This document shows positions 6,755-16,796 of a stretch of 64,000 nucleotides of DNA, in pieces; within the stretch, counting starts at the first letter, position 1; every line of letters starts with the position of its first letter. Where the stretch lies: positions 167,873 to 231,872 of the forward strand of contig CANGUG010000001.1 in NCBI GenBank assembly GCA_947457075.1, in the 5' to 3' direction. The notes beneath the pieces were generated by a model. That model ran no database searches, was not told the DNA's origin, and was given only the letters and a program-made list of their open reading frames with translations. Origin of the DNA: Bacteroidota bacterium. GTDB taxonomy: Bacteria > Bacteroidota > Bacteroidia > Chitinophagales > Chitinophagaceae. A program made the position numbers and the translations under genes.

Positions 6755-9700
6755 ATGAGGAGGATTATTTTATCACTTCTTTTGCTAGTTATTGGAACAG
6801 CTGCTATCGCGCAGGAAACTTTTCCAATAAATGGTGTTAGAGATGTGAGAACCGGTGTGTATGCATTCACCAATGCCACCATTGTTCAAAACGAAAAAAC
6901 AACCATTGAAAAAGGAACCCTTGTTATTAAACAAGGAAAAATAGTTGCGGTAGGCGCAGCGGTTGAAATTCCAAAAGAAGCAATTGTTGTAGATTGTAGT
7001 GGTAAGTTTATCTACCCTAGTTTTATCGATCCATTAACGGACTATGGTGCGAATACACCCAAGCGTGCTGCTACTGGATTTAACTTTGGTGCACCAACAC
7101 AATTTTTATCAAATAAGGCGGGCGCTTATAACTGGAACCAAGCAATTAAACCAGAAGTAAATGCAGTAGAGTCTTTTAGCATTGACGAAACAGCTGCAGC
7201 AGGATTTAGAAATAATGGGTACGGTGTGGTATTTACGCATGTAAAAGATGGTATCGCAAGAGGAACAGGTGCGGTAGTTACACTAGCCGGCACAAACGAA
7301 AATAAAGCCGTTTTAAAAACAAAAGCAGCACAAGTATTTTCGTTTGATAAAGGAATATCAACACAATCTTATCCAAGTAGTTTAATGGGTAGCATTGCTT
7401 TATTGCGACAAACTTATTTAGATGCTAAATGGTATGCCAATAAGCCTGCTACCGAGGGGGTTAACCTTTCATTAGATGCTTTTAATGCCAATGCATCCTT
7501 GCCACAAATTTTTGTGGCCGACGACAAGTGGTCAACTTTAAGAGCTGATCGTATCGCTAAAGAATTTGGCACACAATATATTATTAGAGGGGGCGACAAT
7601 GGCTACCAAAGAATTGACGAATTAGCAAAAACAAAAGCTTCTTATATATTAGGTATCGACTTCCCAGCAGCCTTGGATGTAGAAGATGCCAATGATGCAA
7701 GATTTTTAGCTTTATCTGAAATGAAACATTGGGAATTAGCGCCAACCAACCCGGCTGCATTTGAAAAAGCAGGTATCAATTTTAGTATCAGCGCTTCAGA
7801 GATGAGAGATGGTAAACAATTTTTAACCAACCTTAGAAAAGCGGTTCAATATGGTTTATCAGAATCAAAAGCATTAGAGGCTTTGACTAAAACACCTGCA
7901 CAACAAATTGGTGTATATGACCAAGTGGGTTCTTTGGAGTCTGGCAAATTAGCCAACTTCTTAATTACAACTGAATCTCTATTTAACAACAACGCTAAAA
8001 TTATTGAAAACTGGATTCAAGGAAATAAATATGATGTAAATACTGCAGAGTGGAACAACTATGCCGGTAAATACAAATTAACCATCAACAACGATGGAAC
8101 AAAAACAGATTATACCGTTGAACTTAAAAAAGATTTGTCGGCAAATATTATTGCTGGAGATACCCTAGCGGGGAAAGTGAGTGTAAGCGAGTCTTTGGTG
8201 AAAATTAGTTTTCCTGAAAGAAAGGGCCGTGGGGCTGAAAGCATTCGTTTAAGTGGTGTAATCGCCGATGGAAGCATGAACGGATTTGGTACAGACGCAA
8301 AAGGAGCAAATATAACTTGGTCTGCTAGCTTGGTTACCCCGGCTACAGCAGCTACAGCAGAAAAGAAAACAACCGAACCCATTAAATTAATTTCAAAAGT
8401 TACCTATCCTTTTGTTGGATTGGGGAACGAAGCCATACCACAACAGGAAACCATTTTAATTAAAAATACTACCGTGTGGACCAACGAAAAAGAAGGGAAC
8501 CTGGCAAATACAGATGTCTTGTTAAAAGGAGGTAAGATTGCAAAAATTGGAAAAGGTTTAACGGAAGCAAGCGCAAGAGTAATTGATGGTACGGGTAAAT
8601 ATTTGAGCGCAGGTATTATTGATGAGCACTCTCATATTGCAGCACTTTCTATTAACGAAGGCGCCGAGTCTGTTACAGCCGAAGTGCGCGTGGGTGACAA
8701 CATGAATCCAGAGGACATTAATATATATCGTCAGCTAAGTGGTGGTGTTACTTCTTCTCATATTTTACATGGTAGTGCCAATACCGTAGGAGGACAAACT
8801 CAATTAATTAAATTAAGATGGGGTACCACCGATGAGGGATTGAAATTTGCGGGAGCAGATCCTTTTATCAAGTTTGCATTGGGTGAAAATGTAAAGCGCA
8901 CCACTTCCACGAATAACAATCGTTTTCCAGATACCAGAATGGGTGTGGAAGAAGTGTTGACTGACGCCTTTGATAGAGCGGTAGATTATCAAAAGGCAAT
9001 GAAAGCAAATCCTACTACTACCAGAAGAGATTTGGAGTTGGAGGCTTTAACCGAAATCATGAATAAAAAACGTTTTATCACTTGTCACTCATATGTTCAA
9101 ACTGAAATCACTTATGCAATGCGCGTGATTGAAAAATTCAAAGCACAGGGTTATGATTTCAACGTGAACACCTTCACGCATATTTTAGATGGTTACAAAG
9201 TGGCAGATAAAATGAAAGCACACGGATCTAGTGCAGCCACTTTCTCTGACTGGTTTGCTTATAAAACCGAAGTAACAGACGCTATTGCATATAATGCAGC
9301 AATCATGCACAATGTGGGTGTAAATACCGTGATTAATTCTGATGATGCAGAAATGGCGCGCCGTTTGAATCAAGAAGCAGGAAAGGCGGTTAAATATGGT
9401 GGCGTACCCGAAGAGGAGGCTTTTAAAATGGTGACTTTAAATCCAGCAAAAGCACTTCATGTAGATCATAAGGTTGGAAGTATTAAAGTGGGTAAGGATG
9501 CGGATGTGGTTTTATGGAGCGATATTCCTTTAAGCATTTATGCAAAAGCCTTATACACTATTGTAGATGGTACAGTTTATTTTGATCGTGAAAAAGATGC
9601 TGAAAAAAGTAAGCAAATAAAGGCAGAACGGACCAAATTGATTCAAAAAATGCTTGGTGAAAAAAGAGCAGGCATGCCAACAAGACCCGCGATGCCAACA

Positions 9701-9778
9701 ACACAAATTTTATTAGAGTGTGGAGACCATGATCATATGGAAGGGCTTAACACAATTTACGAAACTCAAAAAAACTAA
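6755..9778 (+). CDS. Secreted two-block amidohydrolase, N-terminal block degenerate
   Basis: This 1007-residue protein starts with a Sec signal peptide (MRRIILSLLLLVIGTAAIAQ) and contains two imidazolonepropionase-like amidohydrolase blocks. In the first block (about 25-420) the expected metal motif after the strand (FIDxHxH) reads YPSFIDPLTDYG and has lost both histidines. The second block (about 560-980) keeps HSH in GIIDEHSHIAA, later histidines in TCHSYVQTE and FTHILDG, and the aspartate in VINSDDAEMARR, so it looks competent. It probably hydrolyses an amide or cyclic substrate in the periplasm; the substrate is unknown. It is 3 bp upstream of a second family member, clearly in one operon. 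Confidence 0.85.
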   Translation: MRRIILSLLLLVIGTAAIAQETFPINGVRDVRTGVYAFTNATIVQNEKTTIEKGTLVIKQGKIVAVGAAVEIPKEAIVVDCSGKFIYPSFIDPLTDYGANTPKRAATGFNFGAPTQFLSNKAGAYNWNQAIKPEVNAVESFSIDETAAAGFRNNGYGVVFTHVKDGIARGTGAVVTLAGTNENKAVLKTKAAQVFSFDKGISTQSYPSSLMGSIALLRQTYLDAKWYANKPATEGVNLSLDAFNANASLPQIFVADDKWSTLRADRIAKEFGTQYIIRGGDNGYQRIDELAKTKASYILGIDFPAALDVEDANDARFLALSEMKHWELAPTNPAAFEKAGINFSISASEMRDGKQFLTNLRKAVQYGLSESKALEALTKTPAQQIGVYDQVGSLESGKLANFLITTESLFNNNAKIIENWIQGNKYDVNTAEWNNYAGKYKLTINNDGTKTDYTVELKKDLSANIIAGDTLAGKVSVSESLVKISFPERKGRGAESIRLSGVIADGSMNGFGTDAKGANITWSASLVTPATAATAEKKTTEPIKLISKVTYPFVGLGNEAIPQQETILIKNTTVWTNEKEGNLANTDVLLKGGKIAKIGKGLTEASARVIDGTGKYLSAGIIDEHSHIAALSINEGAESVTAEVRVGDNMNPEDINIYRQLSGGVTSSHILHGSANTVGGQTQLIKLRWGTTDEGLKFAGADPFIKFALGENVKRTTSTNNNRFPDTRMGVEEVLTDAFDRAVDYQKAMKANPTTTRRDLELEALTEIMNKKRFITCHSYVQTEITYAMRVIEKFKAQGYDFNVNTFTHILDGYKVADKMKAHGSSAATFSDWFAYKTEVTDAIAYNAAIMHNVGVNTVINSDDAEMARRLNQEAGKAVKYGGVPEEEAFKMVTLNPAKALHVDHKVGSIKVGKDADVVLWSDIPLSIYAKALYTIVDGTVYFDREKDAEKSKQIKAERTKLIQKMLGEKRAGMPTRPAMPTTQILLECGDHDHMEGLNTIYETQKN

Positions 9779-9781
9779 ACC

Positions 9782-11086
9782 ATGCAAAAGAAATATTTAA
9801 GTATTATCGCTCTTGCATTGTTAGGTTTAACAGCAAGTGCTCAAGACAATGTCTATCCAGCAGCAAAACAAAAAGGGGTGACCGTAATCACACACGCGAC
9901 TGTGCATGTGGGTAATGGAACAACCTTAACGGACGCGTCTGTATCCTTTGAAAATGGAAAAATTACCGGCGTCGGTAACATAGTTGCCCCCGCAGGTGCT
10001 ACCCTTATTGACGGAACGGGTAAACACCTTTATCCAGGACTCATTTTGCCCAGTTCTGATTTGGGTTTAAGAGAAATTAGTTCGGGGGTTCGTGGTAGCA
10101 ATGACTTTGCTGAAATTGGTGAAAACAATGCCAATATAAGATCAATTGTTGCGTACAACACGGATTCAAAAATAATTGGGGTATTGCGTGAGAACGGAAT
10201 TTTATTGGCTGGCGTTGCACCGCAGGGTGAATTAATTGAAGGGCAAGCAAGTGTTGTACAACTTGATGCTTGGAACTATGAAGACGCTGCTTATAAAATG
10301 GACAACGGTCTCTATATTAATATGCCTAGCTTAATGCCGCGTCGTGGTGGTCGTATGGCCTTTATGCGCCCGGGTCCCGCAGGTGATCCTACAAAAGCGG
10401 CAATGGATAAAATTGAAACCATTAAAGCCTTCTTCCATGATGCTAAAGCATATTATCAAGAAAAAACACATACTGCTAATAATTTAAAACTAGAAGCGGT
10501 GCGCGGATTATTTGAGGGTAAACAAAAATTATTTGTACGTGCTAATGAGGTAAAACAAATGTTGCTTGCAATGGATCTTGCAAAAACTTTTGGATTTAAA
10601 TTAGTGATTGTGGGCGGAACAGAAGCCTATCAAATTGCTGGTTTATTAGCCGAGCATAATGTTGCTATCATTTTGGATCGTCAACACAGTTTACCAAGTA
10701 TGGAGGACGATGATGTGGATCAGCCTTACAAAACACCAGCGGCTTTACAAAAAGCAGGTGTATTATTTTGTTTGAATGACACCCACGATCAAAGTCGTTT
10801 TAGAAACCTAGCTTTCAATGCGGGAACTGCTGCTACTTATGGTTTAACCAAGGAGCAAGCGCTTTCTGCAGTAACACTAAATCCTGCTAAAATTTTGGGC
10901 ATCGATGACAAAGCTGGCACATTAGAAAACGGAAAAGACGCCAACTTGTTGGTGGTTAATGGTGACTTATTAGACATGAAATCAAGCGTGATTACTCAAG
11001 CTTTTATTCAGGGCCGCACTGTTTCTTTGGATAATAAAGGCAAGCAATTGTATGAGCGTTTTAAACACAAATACCAATTGAAATAA
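9782..11086 (+). CDS. Secreted amidohydrolase-like protein lacking the metal-binding HxH
   Basis: A 434-residue exported protein (signal peptide MQKKYLSIIALALLGLTASA) with one amidohydrolase-like fold. Where active enzymes have an HxH pair, it reads YPGLILPSSDLGLRE. The C-terminal family block is intact (AVTLNPAKILGIDDKAGTLENG) and FCLNDTHDQSRF sits where the catalytic aspartate region should be. Missing the first metal ligands, it is probably not a canonical hydrolase. With the gene starting 3 bp after the previous one, it may form a heteromer with that enzyme, resembling its degenerate N-terminal block. Function is inferred only. Confidence 0.8.
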   Translation: MQKKYLSIIALALLGLTASAQDNVYPAAKQKGVTVITHATVHVGNGTTLTDASVSFENGKITGVGNIVAPAGATLIDGTGKHLYPGLILPSSDLGLREISSGVRGSNDFAEIGENNANIRSIVAYNTDSKIIGVLRENGILLAGVAPQGELIEGQASVVQLDAWNYEDAAYKMDNGLYINMPSLMPRRGGRMAFMRPGPAGDPTKAAMDKIETIKAFFHDAKAYYQEKTHTANNLKLEAVRGLFEGKQKLFVRANEVKQMLLAMDLAKTFGFKLVIVGGTEAYQIAGLLAEHNVAIILDRQHSLPSMEDDDVDQPYKTPAALQKAGVLFCLNDTHDQSRFRNLAFNAGTAATYGLTKEQALSAVTLNPAKILGIDDKAGTLENGKDANLLVVNGDLLDMKSSVITQAFIQGRTVSLDNKGKQLYERFKHKYQLK

Positions 11087-11090
11087 ACCA

Positions 11091-11131
11091 ACAGGAATTC
11101 CTGTACAATGCGAAATGAATCTAGCATTGTA
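11091..11131 (+). other. Two small dyads in the 3' region before polA
   Basis: ACAGGAATTCCTGT (11091-11104) is a perfect palindrome, immediately followed by an 8-bp inverted repeat TACAATGC (11104-11111) with GCATTGTA (11124-11131). A strong terminator follows at 11151. Their role is unknown; they could protect the 3' end of the amidohydrolase mRNA. Confidence 0.4.
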
Positions 11132-11150
11132 TTGGTGGAAAAATAAGTTT

Positions 11151-11190
11151 CCTCCCAGCTCGGTAAAACTGAACTGGGAGGATTTTTTTT
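11151..11190 (+). terminator. Intrinsic terminator after the amidohydrolase operon
   Basis: CCTCCCAG (11151-11158) pairs with CTGGGAGG (11174-11181) and is followed by a run of eight T. It ends just before the short polA leader. Confidence 0.88.
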
Positions 11191-11205
11191 GGTTAACTTA
11201 GCAAC

Positions 11206-14109
11206 ATGTCTAAAAAACTATATTTACTTGACGCGCTGGCATTAATTTACAGGGCCTATTATGCACTTATTCGCACTCCAAGAATTACGAGTACTGGAAT
11301 TAACACCAATGCGCAATTTGGATTTACCAACACTTTGTTGGAAATTATTAAAAAAGAAAATCCGTCTCATATTGCAGTGTGTTTTGATACACATGCGCCT
11401 ACTGAACGTCATACCGATTTTACAGACTACAAAGCAAACCGCGAAGAAGCGCCAGAAGATTTATTAAGTTCACTACCACATATTAAAGCCATCATTGAGG
11501 GATTTAATATACCCGTGGTGGAATGTGATGGTTATGAGGCAGACGATGTAATAGGCACGCTAGCTTGGCAGGCAGCAGATATGGGTTATGAGGTTTATAT
11601 GGTAACCCCCGACAAGGATTATGGACAATTGCTGGTTAAACCCAATGTATATATGTGGAAGCCGCCTGCATTTGGTAATGAAAGAGAAATTTTAGATGCA
11701 GAAAAAATTAAAGCAAAATGGGATATCGCGCGCGTAGATCAAGTCATTGATATGTTGGGATTAATGGGAGACGCAGCAGATAATATTCCGGGAATTCCTG
11801 GCGTGGGTGAAAAAACAGCAGCCAAGTTGTTGAAAGAATATGATACACTTGAGGGGGTGTTGGCAAATGCCGATAAAATAAAAGGGGCCATGGGAGAGAA
11901 AGTGAGAGCAGGTAAAGATTCTGCCATCATGAGTAAAAAATTAGCCACCATTATCACCAATGTGCCCGTACAGTTTCATGAAGAAGATTATCGCTTATCA
12001 GAAAAAAATATTCCTGCATTAACAGAAATATTTAATTTACTAGAATTCAAAACCCTAGGCAAGCGAATTTTAGGGAGCGACTTTGAGGTTGTCACAGATG
12101 CCGCAAAAGAGAAGCAGGTAGATCTTTTTGGTAATGAAGTAAAACAAGCCAAAGAAAAAATAATTAAAAACAAAAATGCGGGGGCGGCAGAACCATTAGC
12201 GCAAAATCAGGAGCAGGATGTCAATGATGTTGATGTTACTGCTATTGAGGAGGAAGAGGAAACCCCGCAGTTAATCGTCAATAAAAACATTAACAACACC
12301 GAACATAAATATATTGCGGTTGTTGGGGATGATGCGATTCAACAACTTGTTGCAACATTACAAAAAGAAAAAGAAATTTGTATTGATACCGAAACGACAG
12401 GAATTGATGCAAATAATGTAGCGTTGGTGGGTTTAAGTTTTTCTATCAAGGAGCACGAGGGTTATTATATTCCAGTAGCCAATGAGGGCGAGGGCGAAGA
12501 TGGTGCTAAGCATATTTTGGGTTTGTTTAAACCGCTTTTTGAAAACACCGAAATTACCTGGATAGGACAAAACCTTAAATATGATTTCTTGGTGTTGAAG
12601 TGGTATGACATTTTAATAAAGGGAAAAACATTTGACACCATGTTGGCGCACTATGTTATTGAACCTGAGGGTAGGCGTAGCATGGATTTATTAAGTGCAC
12701 AGTTTTTGGGTTATGAACCCGTTTCCATTGAAAGTTTAATTGGAAAGAAGGGGAAAAACCAAGGAACCATGCGGGATGTGGACCTAGCACAAATAACCGA
12801 ATATGCGGCCGAGGATGCAGACATTACGCTTCAATTAAAAAATTGCTTTGCGCCCATGTTAACTAAAAAGGGCGTTACCCGTGTTTTTGAAGAAGTTGAA
12901 AATCCGCTTGTTCGCGTACTAGTAGATATGGAGTATGAGGGAGTAAAAGTAGATACAGCATTTTTAAATGAGTATAGTAAAGTATTAGAAGAAGACGCCA
13001 AGAAAGCAGAGGAAAGCGTTTTTAAGCAAGCGGGTGTAAGGTTTAATTTAGCCTCTCCTAAACAACTGGGGGAAGTGTTGTTTGATGTTTTAAAATTAGA
13101 CCCGAAAGCTAAAAAAACAAAAACGGGTCAATATGCAACCGGAGAAGATGTGTTGTCTAAAATGGCTGGTAAACATAAAATAGTAGAGGATATTTTAAAT
13201 TTTAGAGAACTAACAAAATTAAAATCTACCTATGTGGATGCCATACCTGCATTAATAAATCCTAAAACAGGAAGAATCCACACTAGTTATGCCCAGGCGG
13301 TAGCTGTAACTGGTAGACTAAGTAGCACTAATCCAAATTTGCAAAACATTCCAATTCGTTCTGAAAGGGGAAGAGAAATAAGAAAAGCATTTGTACCAAG
13401 GGATCCGAATAGAATTTTAGTGAGCGCCGATTATTCTCAAATAGAGTTAAGAATTGTAGCGGCAATCAGCGGAGATCCCAACATGTGTGATGCATTTAAA
13501 CAAGGAAAGGACATTCACACGGCCACTGCAGCAAAAGTATATGGTATAGAGGAGGCGGATGTAACCAAGGAAATGCGCTACAAAGCAAAAAGCGTCAACT
13601 TTGGAATTATATATGGACAGGGTGCATTTGGGCTTGCTGAAAATTTAAATATTTCTAGAACTGAAGCAAAAGAAATTATTGATAATTATAAAAAGGAGTT
13701 TCCTAATATTCAAAAATATATGGATCAACAAATAAACAACGCTAAAGCGCTTGGTTTTGTTGAAACACTTATGGGGCGGAAGCGTTGGTTAAGAGATATC
13801 AATAGTTCAAACTTTACAGTAAGGGGGTTTGCGGAGCGAAACGCAATTAACTCTCCTATTCAGGGGTCTGCTGCCGATATGATTAAATTAGCAATGATTC
13901 GTGTACACGAGGAAATGAAAAAGAAACACTGGGAATCTAAAATGATATTACAGGTGCACGATGAATTGGTTTTTGATGCGGTAGAGGCTGAATTACCTGC
14001 GCTAAAAGAATTGATTTTAAACTGTATGACTTCTGCGATGGTCCTGCCTAATGAAGTACCCGTGGAAGCGGAGATTGGTATAGGAAAAAATTGGTTAGAA
14101 GCGCACTAG
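11206..14109 (+). CDS. polA: DNA polymerase I with 5' nuclease and proofreading domains
   Basis: PolA fills gaps and removes primers in replication and repair. The 967-residue protein has the 5'-3' nuclease (about 1-290, with DGYEADDVIGTLA and the helix-hairpin-helix GIPGVGEKTAAKLL), an acidic linker near 330-355, a 3'-5' exonuclease that looks active (IDTETTGID, IGQNLKYDFLVL, YAAEDADIT) and the polymerase domain with motif A SADYSQIELRIVA, motif B YKAKSVNFGIIYGQG and motif C QVHDELVFD. All three activities appear intact. The convergent DUF2480 gene ends 7 bp away, and a 5-bp hairpin (ACTAG...CTAGT, 14105-14121) spans both stop codons. Confidence 0.98.
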   Translation: MSKKLYLLDALALIYRAYYALIRTPRITSTGINTNAQFGFTNTLLEIIKKENPSHIAVCFDTHAPTERHTDFTDYKANREEAPEDLLSSLPHIKAIIEGFNIPVVECDGYEADDVIGTLAWQAADMGYEVYMVTPDKDYGQLLVKPNVYMWKPPAFGNEREILDAEKIKAKWDIARVDQVIDMLGLMGDAADNIPGIPGVGEKTAAKLLKEYDTLEGVLANADKIKGAMGEKVRAGKDSAIMSKKLATIITNVPVQFHEEDYRLSEKNIPALTEIFNLLEFKTLGKRILGSDFEVVTDAAKEKQVDLFGNEVKQAKEKIIKNKNAGAAEPLAQNQEQDVNDVDVTAIEEEEETPQLIVNKNINNTEHKYIAVVGDDAIQQLVATLQKEKEICIDTETTGIDANNVALVGLSFSIKEHEGYYIPVANEGEGEDGAKHILGLFKPLFENTEITWIGQNLKYDFLVLKWYDILIKGKTFDTMLAHYVIEPEGRRSMDLLSAQFLGYEPVSIESLIGKKGKNQGTMRDVDLAQITEYAAEDADITLQLKNCFAPMLTKKGVTRVFEEVENPLVRVLVDMEYEGVKVDTAFLNEYSKVLEEDAKKAEESVFKQAGVRFNLASPKQLGEVLFDVLKLDPKAKKTKTGQYATGEDVLSKMAGKHKIVEDILNFRELTKLKSTYVDAIPALINPKTGRIHTSYAQAVAVTGRLSSTNPNLQNIPIRSERGREIRKAFVPRDPNRILVSADYSQIELRIVAAISGDPNMCDAFKQGKDIHTATAAKVYGIEEADVTKEMRYKAKSVNFGIIYGQGAFGLAENLNISRTEAKEIIDNYKKEFPNIQKYMDQQINNAKALGFVETLMGRKRWLRDINSSNFTVRGFAERNAINSPIQGSAADMIKLAMIRVHEEMKKKHWESKMILQVHDELVFDAVEAELPALKELILNCMTSAMVLPNEVPVEAEIGIGKNWLEAH

Positions 14110-14116
14110 TTTTTCG

Positions 14117-14626
14117 CTAGTCTTTTCTTTTATAAACTGGCACCGTACTACATGGCTCGCCAAACATAATACTTTTTACAGAGGGCCTTAGCTTTTGTGT
14201 GATGGCTACGTAGGCACTTTCCTGTATGGGCGTTTCTCCACAACCTTTTATAACAACCCTTTGATCTTGATAAGTTGCGGGATCAATCTTGTTGATATTT
14301 TCTAAAATTAATTGTTCTCTTACTTTGTTGATATCTCCAAAATAGACAGAATGGGCATATGGTTGAAGATTTGAAACAATAAGCATATTGGCCCACATAG
14401 GAATGATGGCGTCTGTTGAACAAAAAACACCCACAATTTTATCTTTATAAATTGGCCAATCAATGGCGTTAAGTGCTGCGCGAAATTCTTTTTCTTTTAA
14501 AATTAACTCCATAAATAAATGGGGCTTAATATCAAAAACCACTATTTCGTTATTCGGTAAAAACGTAGCAAGGTCCACCGACATGATTCCGCTTTCAGCA
14601 ACTTTATTATTGATTGGTAATGACAT
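14117..14626 (-). CDS. DUF2480 family protein
   Basis: A 169-residue cytoplasmic protein that I recognise as DUF2480, conserved in Bacteroidota and without an assigned function. Visible hallmarks are NKVAESGIMSVDLATF near the start, LFMELILKEKEFR, the central SNLQPYAHSVYFGD, VVIKGCGETPIQ and the C-terminal SIMFGEPCSTVPVYK. Conserved cysteines in GCG and EPCST could bind metal or be redox active, but I have no evidence of this. There is no signal peptide. It lies downstream of the PpiD-like gene with a terminator between them. Confidence 0.85.
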   Translation of the reverse strand: MSLPINNKVAESGIMSVDLATFLPNNEIVVFDIKPHLFMELILKEKEFRAALNAIDWPIYKDKIVGVFCSTDAIIPMWANMLIVSNLQPYAHSVYFGDINKVREQLILENINKIDPATYQDQRVVIKGCGETPIQESAYVAITQKLRPSVKSIMFGEPCSTVPVYKRKD

Positions 14627-14660
14627 AACACAAAATTAGTACAATAAAGGGATAATAAAA

Positions 14661-14684
14661 AAGCCCCAGTAATTGGGGCTTCTT
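14661..14684 (-). terminator. Intrinsic terminator after the ppiD-like gene
   Basis: An 8-bp stem (AAGCCCCA 14661-14668 with TGGGGCTT 14674-14681). On the minus strand it is followed by TTTTATTATC, fitting the leftward transcript of the foldase. Confidence 0.8.
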
Positions 14685-14702
14685 ATTGATAGACTTTGTA
14701 TT

Positions 14703-16796
14703 TTAAAACAGTTTTGCTCGATTATCAACAATCTTAGCCGACTTTTTTAATGCCGAACTTCCCCTAAACACAATGCTTCTTAATCTTGCTAATTGCTCTT
14801 CTTTAAATGTTAAAAGATCTTGTTGTGCTGGTTTTGCGGAGGATGCTCCCACAGACAACACAAAAACACCCACATTTCCTGCAATAGGTTGACTTACTTT
14901 ATTAACCAGTGTTTTATTAAATGCAGCACCAATTAATTTTGGTTCATTTCCAATGCCAGGAATAAGGGCATTCGCAAATGTTAAGCTATCTGCTTTTTGA
15001 ACAATGGTTTTTACGCTAGCGGCAATTGCTTCTAAGTTGTTGCCTTTTAATGTAGCTTTAATTTTTTCTGCTTTCTTTTGGTCTCTAATAATTCCTTCCA
15101 CCTGTGGTCTTGCAGATTCTACGCTTGCTAAACCAGTTTTATCTTCCCCTGTAATCAAGGCTACTACAAATGCGTCACCGATTTCGAAAGGCTCAGAAAC
15201 CGTGTTTACATCGTTGTCAAAAATCCAACGAACGGTTTGTCTTGTTTCACCCAATCCTTGTATTTCGTAATCTGTTGCTTTTATTTTATTAGCGGGTATA
15301 ATTTGCTTATTTAATTTAACTGCATTCGCATTAAATGACTTAGCGTCTTTGCTACTAGAAGCAAATTTAGCTGCCTCCGTAGAAGCGGCAGTGGTTGTTT
15401 CAGTGCTAGGTATGATTGCTTTAGATAAATACGCTATGTTGTAGGCTGGTCCGCGGGGAGTTTGTTTGGTGATTTCTACATAATGATATCCATACTCTGT
15501 TTTCACCACTCCCTTTGTTCCTGCGTTATTCTCAAAAACAAAATTACTTAGGGCTTGAGGAAGATTTTGGGTTTGTGTTAAAGCACCTAAATTTCCACCT
15601 CTTGTTTTACTATCTGCGTCATCAGAATATTTTTCACATAAAGCCTCAAAAGAAGCACCTGATTTTACTGCACCACTAATACTATCAATTAGTTTTTTAG
15701 AGGTACTATCGTCTCTTAATATTCCAGCCTGAGGATTGTTAGATGCAATGAAAATATGTCTAACAGTAGAACTATCTGGTAATTGTTTAATTCCAATCAC
15801 TTTAGCAATTGTATAATTTTTACCATCAATATACGGTCCATATATATTACCAACACCAACATTTAAAACAGAATCTTTTTGTGGTATTTGTAAAATCTTT
15901 TTGCTTAAATATCCATTATAGTATGGAATTTCTGTAGATACTTTATTCAAATAACCGGCTGCATCGGTGGTGGTTCTAAAACCTTCCTTTAATGAATTAA
16001 TTTCATTTAATGCATTTAAAGAATCTGCTTTTACTGGCGCTGCGCTAAAACCAATATAACTAATGTTTCTGGAGTCCTCTTCCACTTGGTAAGCTGCGCT
16101 GTTTTCTTTTAAGTAAGCAGCGATCTCATCATTAGTTACTTTAATAGTGCTGTCTGCAATAGATGTATAAGGCACACCCACATAATTAATAGAAGTGATG
16201 GTGTTTGTTTCAGCATATTGTTTTTCAGCTAACCATTTTGGTAATTGTATTCCTCTATTAATTAAAACCTGGTATTTATTAAGAATTCTATTTTCAAATG
16301 CAGGTTCAATAAATTGTTTATCTACCTGTTCTTTGTTTTGAATCGCTTCTTTTGTTTTAAGTTTTTTTAATTCAGAAAGTGCATTTCTTGCAGCCGCCTC
16401 ATTAAATAAACCAGTTGTTTTATCTGTAAACTGTTGTTTAAAAGGAGACTCTTCTCCAAATAAAACGTCGTCCACTTCTTTATTTGCAACAGTTATTCCT
16501 AATTTATCCGCTTCTGTTTTGATCAATAATTTTTCCACCTCCATATTCCACAAGTAAGGAACCAACTGCTCTTTACTCACTCCTTGATTAGCATATTGCT
16601 GTATTTGTTGTTCTAGTTTTTGTTCAAATTCTATTTTATTTATTATTTGACCATTTACTTCTCCTAATGTATTACTATCAGTAGCTCTTTGTTTTTGACC
16701 TACTCCATCTTGTAAAATAAATGCGATTAACGCAATAGTAATTAAACCTAAAATGATCCAGGTTCCTCTTTCTCTAATGTTCTGAATAATTGACAT
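14703..16796 (-). CDS. ppiD: PpiD/SurA-type membrane-anchored peptidyl-prolyl isomerase
   Basis: A periplasmic foldase of 697 residues. A single N-terminal membrane helix (about 13-31, TWIILGLITIALIAFILQDG) is followed by a SurA_N-type helical chaperone domain, a PpiC/parvulin rotamase domain (about 340-450, starting VRHIFIASNN and containing GGNLGALTQ and TEYGYHYVEI) and a second chaperone-like segment. I chose the ATG at 16796 (MSIIQNIRERG): a longer in-frame start at 16907 would add 37 hydrophobic residues upstream of the family start and place the CAAAAATA/TATTTTTG promoter element at 16819-16826 inside the gene. It probably helps outer membrane proteins fold. Confidence 0.9.
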   Translation of the reverse strand: MSIIQNIRERGTWIILGLITIALIAFILQDGVGQKQRATDSNTLGEVNGQIINKIEFEQKLEQQIQQYANQGVSKEQLVPYLWNMEVEKLLIKTEADKLGITVANKEVDDVLFGEESPFKQQFTDKTTGLFNEAAARNALSELKKLKTKEAIQNKEQVDKQFIEPAFENRILNKYQVLINRGIQLPKWLAEKQYAETNTITSINYVGVPYTSIADSTIKVTNDEIAAYLKENSAAYQVEEDSRNISYIGFSAAPVKADSLNALNEINSLKEGFRTTTDAAGYLNKVSTEIPYYNGYLSKKILQIPQKDSVLNVGVGNIYGPYIDGKNYTIAKVIGIKQLPDSSTVRHIFIASNNPQAGILRDDSTSKKLIDSISGAVKSGASFEALCEKYSDDADSKTRGGNLGALTQTQNLPQALSNFVFENNAGTKGVVKTEYGYHYVEITKQTPRGPAYNIAYLSKAIIPSTETTTAASTEAAKFASSSKDAKSFNANAVKLNKQIIPANKIKATDYEIQGLGETRQTVRWIFDNDVNTVSEPFEIGDAFVVALITGEDKTGLASVESARPQVEGIIRDQKKAEKIKATLKGNNLEAIAASVKTIVQKADSLTFANALIPGIGNEPKLIGAAFNKTLVNKVSQPIAGNVGVFVLSVGASSAKPAQQDLLTFKEEQLARLRSIVFRGSSALKKSAKIVDNRAKLF

